The translations under genes were made by a program, and so were the position numbers. A stretch of 33,139 nucleotides of DNA. Source: Methanobacteriota archaeon. GTDB taxonomy: Archaea; Thermoplasmatota; DTKX01; VGTL01. The stretch spans positions 1-33,139 of the forward strand of contig VGTL01000029.1 of assembly GCA_016874675.1 (NCBI GenBank), written 5' to 3'. Shown piece after piece: positions 17,301 to 23,671 of this stretch. The notes beneath the pieces were generated by a model that saw only the letters and a list, made by a program, of their open reading frames with translations, did not search any database and was not told the origin of the DNA. How positions within the stretch are numbered: the first letter of the stretch is position 1; each line of letters begins with the position of its first letter.

Positions 17301-18010
17301 AGCACGTCTCCGACGAGGAGCCCCTCACGATCCGGTGGACGGTCCTCTCCAACAACACCCTCCTGAACGCCACCATAGAGGGCAACACACTTGTGCTCCA
17401 GGCCGGAAAGCCCCGGGCGGACGCGCAGGTGCAGCTGCGGCTCCATGTCACGGACCGGTACAACCTGACGGACCAGGCGTTCGTGGTCTTCACCGTGAAG
17501 GCTCCGAAACCGGCCGCGACCGGCGGCTTCCCGTGGTCCCTCGCCATCGCCGCCGTCGTGGTGGTGGTACTGGTGCTGGCGCTCGCCGGACTCGTATTGG
17601 CCCGCCGGGGCGTCCGCCGCGCGCCGGCCGCGGAGCCGGAGGACGAGGTGGTCCAGATGGACGAGGAGCCCGCACCGGCTGGGAGCTGGCCCCCCGGTCC
17701 GCCGGCTGGGCCGACCGATAGGTGGGCTCCCGGCCCGCCGGCCGCGCCGGCTCAGCAAAGGCCCCCTGGCCCTCCCGCCCCCCGGGCGCGCTACCCGCCG
17801 CAGGCGCCCGCCGGCCAGCCCCACCGACCGCCGGCGCCGAGGCCGCCGCGTCCCCCTGCAGTGCCGCCCCCCGAACCGGCCCGGGAGGACCTGCCGGTGC
17901 TAGAGGGCGTGGAGCCGGTCAGGCCCGAATCCCGCGTCCAGGCCCCGAGCCCGGCCAAGGGCGCCCGGGACCTCGACGAGATACTGGCATTGCTGAACAA
18001 GAAAAGATGA
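14339..18010 (+). CDS. Glycine-rich membrane-anchored surface protein with long Pro-rich tail
   Basis: A 1223-residue protein. It has an N-terminal signal segment (about residues 9-34). An N-terminal domain leads to short beta-solenoid-like rungs ('GGTIDVSGKG', 'EGSIRANG', 'GGTIWLSAFDVVLGQGLVTALGG') separated by large Gly-rich insertions (about 222-524). Ig/fibronectin-type and cadherin-like modules follow (about 535-1055), with many N-glycosylation sequons (NxS/T). A membrane helix lies near 1064-1088, then a cytoplasmic tail of about 135 residues rich in PPxP and ending 'DLDEILALLNKKR'. The TTG start is fixed by GGAGGG at 14327-14332 with 6-nt spacing and no in-frame ATG or GTG before it; the leader is about 55 nt. 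The tail is longer than the short basic tails of the other surface proteins here and could bind an internal partner. Confidence 0.85.
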   Translation: MAGKGRSSTALVAFVLVAGPLLSLLAGLPAPVSGAPEPAAGSWTDSFEPPDELAGVSLVDNATVEQGSIVPAWSLRTGTGADGNLEVTGTAYTDTVRTHLVANVQAFGQDHLSVNNSLGFSEGDEVLIVQMVGTSAGTWEYARVAGTAVSRITLTAQVAHSYMGTSTNRAQVVRVPNFRAVNVYSNGVLTCTAWDGTTGGVLCFRATGDVAVRPGGTIDVSGKGFAGGGATAGGPGGAGGSGGTGGGQAQAGDAGGTTSGGGSGGAGGSGSFGRPGGPGGPGGGAGAAGLKGSAGKPGQSSSGAGAGSGQGGSNKGSADLANLQIGGGGGGGQGGNGGAGAGGGGGGGGGRNPGQDGTPGGHGGPGGTGSEGGAGGGAVIVTARAVEVEGSIRANGLQGSGGLPGGPGESGGRGGQGGPGGGSFPYYYDGGGGGGGNGASGGQGGFGGGGGSGGTIWLSAFDVVLGQGLVTALGGPGGNGAGGGAGGAGGEGGPRGGNSAQPGSPGGAGPSGAAGVSGSAGGPGRIRLDSLTSSGAVSPAGTAVLLARQPYAAVASVAVTPASLAGWSSFNVDYTLVGRAVLIFDLLDASNGSSLGEWIATGDGRESLDISELANLSLVMRARLYSDGPESPALHSWDLTWSPNRPPAPPADLSVDGAAEGSPGAMNITVLVPSLGWAFADNGTGQQQGAYNASVWTGPNGTGALMWSLERTGKDDSVLFGSGAPSTPLVKGSDYYFRVRVRDSPLAGSLWSPHSEMRFHINAPPVAPGLRSPADASTGVKRPVQLSWNASADPEGAPLTYEWQVSGSADFAALRGSGTTNVTNASLDLSPNTPFHWRVRSFDGLESSGWSEVWTFSVSSNRPPSVASPPRTSLFFYETRELNLTAFGSDAEDGTNLSWDAGLTGGPGVGGDPAPLRVEVEGRTLRLVAGTVEGTFNVTLRATDSEGFTGSAVMFVTVSYAPPNQAPRISLNGSTIAGGSTLRIDLLKHVSDEEPLTIRWTVLSNNTLLNATIEGNTLVLQAGKPRADAQVQLRLHVTDRYNLTDQAFVVFTVKAPKPAATGGFPWSLAIAAVVVVVLVLALAGLVLARRGVRRAPAAEPEDEVVQMDEEPAPAGSWPPGPPAGPTDRWAPGPPAAPAQQRPPGPPAPRARYPPQAPAGQPHRPPAPRPPRPPAVPPPEPAREDLPVLEGVEPVRPESRVQAPSPAKGARDLDEILALLNKKR

Positions 18011-18011
18011 G

Positions 18012-18180
18012 CGGGCAGCGGTGGAAAGGCGCAAGGTGCAAGGCAAGGCGCAAGGCTTACGGCGCAAGGCTTAAGCCGCAAGGGGCAAGGAGTCAAACGC
18101 GAATCCCGTTCCTTCATCCTTGCGCCTTGTGCCTTCCCTTGCGCCTTGCGCCTTGCGCCTTCCCCCCGCTCCCCTTCCAA
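18012..18180. repeat. Inverted-repeat element R4 (GGCGCAA heptamers)
   Basis: Between converging stops at 18010 and 18182 the sequence is a left arm of GGCGCAA-like units (about 18026-18090), a short unique core, and a right arm of TTGCGCC-like units (about 18118-18165). It shares with R5, in inverted orientation, an exact 25-nt border word (18012-18036 against 22992-23016) and a 17-nt core word (18081-18097 against 22886-22902). R4 and R5 are therefore copies of the same element. No gene is visible. Confidence 0.9.
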
Positions 18181-18181
18181 G

Positions 18182-18997
18182 CTACAATAGATTCTTCCGC
18201 ACATGTTCCACGCCGTTGCGGAATATGGCCATGCCGTCGCCCTCGGGCGGGAGCCCCTTGCCGCGGCGGCGCAGGAGGGACCGGCGCCGGGTCCAGCCGT
18301 CCTGGTTTACGGGCTCTATCGCGCGCTCCGGGTGGGGCATCATGAGCAGCACCTGCTCCGACGCGAGAGCGGCGATGTCCTCCAGCGAGTCGTTGGGGTT
18401 TTGGGGGTAGCGCCCCCGGGCCGGGACGCCCTTCTCTGTGGCGTACCTGAGCGCCACGAGCCCCTCCGAGCGCAGCCGGCGGAGCACCCGCGGCGATGTG
18501 TAGAAGCGGCCCTCTCCGTGGGCCACCGGGATGTTGTGGAGCACGTCGAGGCCCTTCAGCCAGTGCGATCTTTGGCTCACCACCTTGAGGTGGATGTTGC
18601 CCCGGTCCTCAAAGCGCGCCGAGCTGTTGCAGGTGTAGGCCACCTCCGGCGGCCCCAGCGGCTCGCCGAACGCGGGGATGAGGTTCATCATCGTGCCCAC
18701 CTGGTTGCCGTTGCACACGCCGAAGACCAGCCGGCCCTCGTCGAGGTGGCGCCGGAACGCCTCCCGCAGCGGGTTGAAGAGCACCTTCTTAGCGAAGATG
18801 TTCCCGGCGAAGGTGTCGTCGCCGAACGCGAACCCGCCCGGCAGCGCCAGGATGTGGTAGCGCCCGGCCCGCTCCCCGTCGAGCAGGTCGTTGAGGTGGA
18901 CCCGCTCGGCGTCGGCGCCGGCCCTGCGGAGGGCCTCCTCGAGCTCCCGGTCGCACAGGATGCCGTGGCCGACCACCACCGCGGCGCGGGGGTTCAC
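18182..18997 (-). CDS. purQ: Phosphoribosylformylglycinamidine synthase, glutaminase subunit
   Basis: A 271-residue class I glutamine amidotransferase that supplies ammonia to PurL for conversion of FGAR to FGAM in purine synthesis. The nucleophile is C95 in 'VFGVCNGNQ', and the His/Glu pair is in 'PHPERAIEP' (H222, E224). 'LPGGFAFGDD' and the late 'PQNPNDSLEDIAAL' are typical of PurQ. The start is GTG at 18997, overlapping the TGA of purSL in a GTGA overlap, so the two subunits are coupled. The end converges on the glycine-rich surface protein gene across R4. Confidence 0.95.
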   Translation of the reverse strand: MNPRAAVVVGHGILCDRELEEALRRAGADAERVHLNDLLDGERAGRYHILALPGGFAFGDDTFAGNIFAKKVLFNPLREAFRRHLDEGRLVFGVCNGNQVGTMMNLIPAFGEPLGPPEVAYTCNSSARFEDRGNIHLKVVSQRSHWLKGLDVLHNIPVAHGEGRFYTSPRVLRRLRSEGLVALRYATEKGVPARGRYPQNPNDSLEDIAALASEQVLLMMPHPERAIEPVNQDGWTRRRSLLRRRGKGLPPEGDGMAIFRNGVEHVRKNLL

Positions 18998-21900
18998 GGC
19001 GCGCCACCCCCGGCGTGCAGCTTGTGGGCGAACGTCGAGCGCCAGCTCCGCTTGAGCCGGGCCGCCTCCTCCCGGAGGATGACCTTCCCGCCCGAGCCCG
19101 TTACCACGACCGAGCGCGGCACGACGGTGCCGAATCGCGCGGCGCGCCCTCCCATCACCTTCTCGAACGCGGCGGCGTTCCCGGGGGCCACGCTCACCAC
19201 GAACCGGGAGGCGCTCTCCGAGAAGAGCAGCCGGAGGTCGCGGTGCCGGTCGCCGGCCGGGATGTCGGAGGGCACCCTGCGAAGGTCGATGCTCGCCCCC
19301 AGGCCCCCGCCGAACGCCGCAAGCGAGAGCGCCGCGGCGAGCCCGCCCTTGGAGCACGCCTTGGCCGATTCCACAAGTCCGGCCCGCATCGCGCTATGGA
19401 GCGCCCGGTAGGTCTCCATCGAGGCGGGAAGGTCCACGCGGGGTACGTTGAGACCCGGCTCTCCCAGCATCTCGTGAAGCTCGGAGCCGCCCAGCTCGTC
19501 GCGCGTGGGCGGCCCGACGACGTAGACGATGTCGCCGGCCAGCTTGAGGTCGGCGGTGACGCAGCCGGCGGCGTCGGGGACGTGGCCGATGGTGGCGAAC
19601 TGGATGGCCGGCAGGCCGAACACCCGGTGGCGGCGGCCCCTCGAGTCGAGTATGTTGCCCTGGATCTTCATGCTGTCCTTCCCCGAGATGGTCGCCACAT
19701 CGGTGCCCGTCGCGAAGTCGCTCTGGGCCCGGGCCGCCCGGACGAGCTGGGCCGTCTTGTACTCCGGCTCGTCGCTCTCGTCGGCGAGCACGCCGGGCCA
19801 GCAGTAGTTGCCGTTGTTCGCGGCCCGGTCGGGGTCCGCCCCGACGGCCACGACGCGCATGAGCCCCTCGTTGGCGGAAAGCATCGCCATGGCGTAGGTG
19901 TCTATCTTGCCGAACGTCGGGTTGAGGCCGATGCCGCAGGCCACCGCGCCGGTCCGTCCGAACTCGAGCTTCTGCACGAAGGCGTCGCTGGGGACGTCCG
20001 AGCCCTCCCCGATGAACGCCGGCACCACCGTCCGGCCCTGGACGCGCGTGTCGTACTCGCGCTGGAGGAACTCCCGGCTCGCGACGTTCTCCCGCCTGAG
20101 CAGATCGTGCAAAAGCCTCCCGGGGCCCCTCCGGGCGAGCGCGTCCAGCGAGGGCTCCCGCAATCCCCGCTCCTCCGGCGTGCGCCATACCGCCCGCAGC
20201 CTCTTCTGCGGCACCCCCTTGTGCAGGAAGTCGATGTCCAGGTAGCCGACCGTGGCGCCCTTGTACAGGAGGTGGAAGTGCCCCGAGTCGGTGAACTCGC
20301 CGATGTCGCGCCACTCGACGTCCCATTTCTCGGCTATCTCGGCGAAGCGCCGCACGTTCGCCGGGTCGACGGCGAAGAACATCCTCTCCTGCGACTCCGA
20401 CTCCAGTATCTCCCACGGGGCAAGCCCCTCGTACTTGAAGAGGTCCCGGTCCAGCTCTATCCTGGCCCCGCCGCTGTACTCCGACATCTCGCCCGCCGCG
20501 GAGCCGATGCCCCCCGCGCCGCTGTCCTGGGCGAAGTCGATGAGCCCCTCGCCGAGGGCCTCGAGCAGGAACTCCTGCACGTTCTTCTGCGTGTAGGGGT
20601 CGCCTATCTGCACGTGGCCCGCCGGCGTGCCCTCGGAGTACTCCTGCGAGGAGGCGGTGGCGCCGTGGATGCCGTCCTTGCCCACGCGCCCGCCCGCGAC
20701 GATGATCCGGTCGCCGGGCCGGACCCACTTCTCGTAGCCGGGCCTTCCGGCCACCGTCTTGGGGATGAGCCCCGCCGCGCCGACGTAGACCAGGCACTTG
20801 CCCAGGTAGCTGTCGTCGAAGAAGGTGCCGCCTATCGCGGTCGGCACGCCGTGCTTGTTGCCCCCGTCGCGCACTCCCCGGTGGATGCCGTCGAGGAGCT
20901 GGTCGGGGTGGAGCGGCGGCCGGAGCGCGCCCTTGTAGAACGGCGAGCCGGTGCAGTAGCCCCACACCCCGAAGGTGAGCCGGGAGCCCCGCCCCGTGCC
21001 CATCGGGTCCCGGTACACCCCGACGATGCCCGTGATGGCCCCGCCGTAGGGCTCGATGAACGAGGGGCTGTTGTGCGTCTCGCACTTGAAGCAGAGGTAG
21101 TGGTCCGCCCCCGGGTCCAGGTCCACCACGCCCGAGTTGTCCCAGAGCACGGACTTTATGAAACCGGGCTTGCGCCTCTGGATGTCCAGCGTGGCCGCCC
21201 GGATGTACCGCCTGAAGATGCCCTCGGCTATATGCTCCTCCCGGCCGCCCTCGACGTAGGTGATGTCGGCGTTGAAGATCTTGTGCTTGCAGTGCTCCGA
21301 CCAGGCCTGGCCCAGGTGCTCGAGCTCGACGTCCGTCGCCCTCCCGTCGAGGCCGACCCGCCGGCGCGCCTCCACGGTTTTGGGGCGGGAGAAGTGCTCG
21401 CGGATGCGCCCCATCTCCGCGATGTCCAGCGCCAGCATCCTTTCGGCGCTGAGTGCGAGCAGCTCCCCGTCGGGGAGGTCGAGGTCGTAGCGGCGCACGG
21501 GCCCGGGCGGGGGGACCCTCACGGTGGGCATGTAGGGCGCGATGCCCCGCTTCCATTTCGCGAACGACCAGATGCGGAAGGTCTGCACGGTATCGTTGGA
21601 GAAGAGGCCCGCCACCTTCCGAAGCTCCGCGGGCGAGAGGGCGCCGCGTATCAGCCGCTGGTGCTGCACCGCCACCCGCCGCTCGAACGGGAACGTGCGC
21701 CCGAGCACGTAGCCCGCCAGGAGCTTGGCCGACCGCCCCTCGGGGTCCATCACGCCCGGGCGGTACCCCACCTCGATGACGTGGTCGAACGGCCGGGCGG
21801 GCGCGGCCCCCAAGGTCGCGGTGTGCGTGACCGGGTGGGCGAGCTCGCCGGCAAAGCGCGACAGCTCCTCCGGCGGAAGGTCCAGGTCCTCGGTGAAAAT

Positions 21901-21999
21901 CTTGCGGTACTCCACCCGCGCGCGCAGGCCGAAGCGGTCCCGGATGCGCCTTTCGTCGATGTGCCCCTGGGCGTCGAACAGTCCCGGCCTCAGAGCCAC
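18994..21999 (-). CDS. purL: Phosphoribosylformylglycinamidine synthase, PurS-PurL fusion
   Basis: About 1001 residues. An N-terminal PurS-like part ('VALRPGLFDAQG...', then a second similar stretch 'IEVGYRPGVMDPEG', residues 1-105) is followed by the PurL synthase with two AIRS-like halves. Family marks are SEHCKH at 234-239, 'FKCETHNSPSFIEPYGGAITGIVGVYRD', 'DSGAGGIGSAAGEMSEYSGGA', 'NPTFGKIDTYAM' and 'SGKDSMKIQG'. It makes FGAM from FGAR, ATP and ammonia delivered by PurQ. The start is uncertain. The first canonical in-frame start is GTG at 21999, but the PurS strand seems to begin five codons earlier, at ATA 22014, which overlaps the TAA of the PhzF gene. No ATG, GTG or TTG is found in frame close upstream. 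Confidence 0.93.
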   Translation of the reverse strand: MALRPGLFDAQGHIDERRIRDRFGLRARVEYRKIFTEDLDLPPEELSRFAGELAHPVTHTATLGAAPARPFDHVIEVGYRPGVMDPEGRSAKLLAGYVLGRTFPFERRVAVQHQRLIRGALSPAELRKVAGLFSNDTVQTFRIWSFAKWKRGIAPYMPTVRVPPPGPVRRYDLDLPDGELLALSAERMLALDIAEMGRIREHFSRPKTVEARRRVGLDGRATDVELEHLGQAWSEHCKHKIFNADITYVEGGREEHIAEGIFRRYIRAATLDIQRRKPGFIKSVLWDNSGVVDLDPGADHYLCFKCETHNSPSFIEPYGGAITGIVGVYRDPMGTGRGSRLTFGVWGYCTGSPFYKGALRPPLHPDQLLDGIHRGVRDGGNKHGVPTAIGGTFFDDSYLGKCLVYVGAAGLIPKTVAGRPGYEKWVRPGDRIIVAGGRVGKDGIHGATASSQEYSEGTPAGHVQIGDPYTQKNVQEFLLEALGEGLIDFAQDSGAGGIGSAAGEMSEYSGGARIELDRDLFKYEGLAPWEILESESQERMFFAVDPANVRRFAEIAEKWDVEWRDIGEFTDSGHFHLLYKGATVGYLDIDFLHKGVPQKRLRAVWRTPEERGLREPSLDALARRGPGRLLHDLLRRENVASREFLQREYDTRVQGRTVVPAFIGEGSDVPSDAFVQKLEFGRTGAVACGIGLNPTFGKIDTYAMAMLSANEGLMRVVAVGADPDRAANNGNYCWPGVLADESDEPEYKTAQLVRAARAQSDFATGTDVATISGKDSMKIQGNILDSRGRRHRVFGLPAIQFATIGHVPDAAGCVTADLKLAGDIVYVVGPPTRDELGGSELHEMLGEPGLNVPRVDLPASMETYRALHSAMRAGLVESAKACSKGGLAAALSLAAFGGGLGASIDLRRVPSDIPAGDRHRDLRLLFSESASRFVVSVAPGNAAAFEKVMGGRAARFGTVVPRSVVVTGSGGKVILREEAARLKRSWRSTFAHKLHAGGGAP

Positions 22000-22010
22000 C
22001 TCGATGCGGT

Positions 22011-22733
22011 TTATGCGGACCCCGGCGGGCGAATCGCCAACTGGGCTATTATCTCTTTCTGCGGGTCCGGGCCCGCCTCCCGGGGCGCCCAGAACACGGC
22101 CAGCGTGGTGTGGGCCGAGCCGGTCACGGGGTCCTCCGGGACGCCCACCCGGGGCCCGAAAAAGCGCGACACGATGTCGGTTTGGTCGCCCTTCGCCGTC
22201 ACCATGACGCCCCGGGCCCGGACCTTCGCAAGAAGCCCCATGTCCGGTCTCAGGCCCGCAATATCGGATTGCGTCCCGAAGAGGCACAGAAGGTCGGTCC
22301 TCCCGCGCCAGGTCTCCAGGGGCCGGCGGCCCAGCGCCCTGGCGAGCCCCGGGGGCGCCGGTTGCTCTCTCAGCCTGTCGGCCGGGAAGTCCAGGACTAT
22401 GGCCTCGCCCTGGCGCATCGCGGTCAGTGTCCCGCTGCGCGGGCTTAAGAAGTCGATGCGGTCGGAGGAGCGGCCCTCGTGGTTGAAAAGGACGTGGGCC
22501 GACGCCAGAGTTGCGTGGCCGCAGAGGTCCACCTCGGTGACCGGCGTGAACCATCGCAGCCCGAAGCCCTGCCCCTCCGGCACGACGAAGGCGGTCTCGG
22601 ACAGGTTGTTCTCGGCCGCGATGGCCTGCATGAGCCGGTCGGGGAGCCAGCCGTCCGAAAGGACCACGCCGGCCGGGTTGCCCGAGAATAGCCGGTCGGT
22701 GAAGGCGTCGACCTGGTAGAGCCTCAGCTTCAT
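22011..22733 (-). CDS. PhzF-family isomerase/epimerase, short C-terminus
   Basis: A 240-residue PhzF-like protein. It shows 'YQVDAFTDRLFSGNPAGVV' at the N-terminus, the general acid/base Glu46 in 'NNLSETAFV', 'VDLCGHATLASAHVLF', and 'VGVPEDPVTGSAHTTLAVFW' late in the second half. PhzF proteins isomerise small carboxylic substrates; the physiological substrate of most members is unknown. Usual length is about 260-300 residues. Here the last strand region ('QxSxRGGxLxV...') is missing and the frame ends at a TAA overlapping the presumed PurSL start. ATG 22733 is preferred to ATG 22742 by family alignment and by a weak A-rich box about 27 nt upstream. The linkage to purSL and purQ suggests co-transcription, not necessarily a shared pathway. 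Confidence 0.85.
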   Translation of the reverse strand: MKLRLYQVDAFTDRLFSGNPAGVVLSDGWLPDRLMQAIAAENNLSETAFVVPEGQGFGLRWFTPVTEVDLCGHATLASAHVLFNHEGRSSDRIDFLSPRSGTLTAMRQGEAIVLDFPADRLREQPAPPGLARALGRRPLETWRGRTDLLCLFGTQSDIAGLRPDMGLLAKVRARGVMVTAKGDQTDIVSRFFGPRVGVPEDPVTGSAHTTLAVFWAPREAGPDPQKEIIAQLAIRPPGSA

Positions 22734-22794
22734 GCGCCGCATATGGACATCGGGGATGATTTTTGTTGCGGTGGGCCAAAGGCAGCGGGGGGAT

Positions 22795-23078
22795 GGCGCA
22801 AGGCGCAAGGCGCAGGGCGCAAGGCTTGAGGCGCAAGGCGCAAGGCGCAAGGTGGAGGGTGCAGGGATGAAAGAGGGGGATTCGAGTTTGACTCCTTGCC
22901 CCTTGCGCCTTGCGCCTTCCCCCTTGCGCCTTAAGCCTCGCGCCTTGCGCCTTGCGCCTTGCGCCTCAAGCCTTGCGCCCTGCGCCATGCGCCTTGCGCC
23001 TTTCCACCGCTGCCCGATGCCCTCTGGCCCCGCGATCCCCCGCACCCCGCACCCTGCACCCCGCACCCTGAAGGCCGC
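22795..23078. repeat. Composite inverted-repeat element R5
   Basis: This 284-bp element fills most of the gap between the PhzF start (22733) and the GTPase stop (23086). It has GGCGCAA-type units (22795-22850), a core related to R4, a long TTGCGCC-type arm (22900-23000), then a different tract of GCACCC(C/T) heptamers (23041-23070) identical over 21 nt to part of R3. It is thus a mosaic of two repeat families. On the minus strand it lies directly after the GTPase gene and before the PhzF promoter. No coding sequence is supported in it. Confidence 0.9.
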
Positions 23079-23085
23079 CCGCCGC

Positions 23086-23658
23086 CTACTCCTCCTCGGG
23101 CTCGAACTTCCGTTTGGCCCAGGATTCGAGCATCAGCTGGGCCAGGCGCGAGAAGGCCATCTCGACGTTGAGGCCGGTCTTGGCCGATGTCGCCAGCACC
23201 GGGATGAGCCGGCGGCTGGCCAGGGTGCGGACGTCCCTGAGGTCGGTGGAGGAGGGCTCGGCCAGGTCGCACTTGTTGAGGAGGAACACGATGGGTATGT
23301 TGACCCTCGTGCGGTCCGCCATCGAGATGGTCGACTTGAGGCTCTCCAAGGTGTTCTTCCTCGTGAGGTCGGCCACCGCCAGCACGCCCTCCATGCCCTT
23401 CATGTGCATCTCGTGGAAGGCGCGGTACTCCTTCTGTCCGGCGACGTCCCAGATCATCAGCGTCAACCGCGCCCGGAGGTCCCGCCCGGGGAGGTCCACC
23501 ACCATTTCCTTTTTGGTGATCTTGGCGCCGATGGTGCTCAGGTAGTGGTCGTCGAAGAGGTCCATGACGAAGCGCCGGACGAGGCTGGTCTTGCCGACCC
23601 CCGGGTCCCCTATCAGGCACACCTTCTTAATCAGCTGGTACTCGTCCGTCAGCCCCAC
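23086..23658 (-). CDS. Rab/Ras-like small GTPase
   Basis: A 190-residue GTPase with all five G motifs: GDPGVGKT (17-24), the switch I Thr42 in 'STIGAKITKKE', DVAGQ (71-75) with Gln75, NKCD (128-131) and TSAK (157-160). Size and motif spacing are those of the Rab/Ras/Arf superfamily rather than of translation or tRNA-modification GTPases. There is no C-terminal Cys for prenylation and no N-terminal Gly for lipidation, so membrane attachment, if any, needs a partner. The start is GTG at 23658, 13 nt after the stop of the CARDB surface protein gene, in the same direction, so it is probably co-transcribed. Similar GTPases occur in several archaea with mostly unknown roles; no GAP- or roadblock-like gene is seen beside it. 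Confidence 0.92.
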   Translation of the reverse strand: MGLTDEYQLIKKVCLIGDPGVGKTSLVRRFVMDLFDDHYLSTIGAKITKKEMVVDLPGRDLRARLTLMIWDVAGQKEYRAFHEMHMKGMEGVLAVADLTRKNTLESLKSTISMADRTRVNIPIVFLLNKCDLAEPSSTDLRDVRTLASRRLIPVLATSAKTGLNVEMAFSRLAQLMLESWAKRKFEPEEE

Positions 23659-23671
23659 CGCCCCCCCATCG

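Noticed and set aside
19015-22719. Very long plus-strand open frame antisense to the purSL region
   Set aside because: It is the mirror of a high-GC coding frame with rare stops, its translation is low-complexity and rich in Arg/Ala/Pro/His, and purSL on the other strand has clear family motifs.
22734-23066. N-terminal extension of PhzF into R5
   Set aside because: The extension is translated repeat (Arg/Ala/Gly/Lys-rich); PhzF homology begins at the ATG near 22733.
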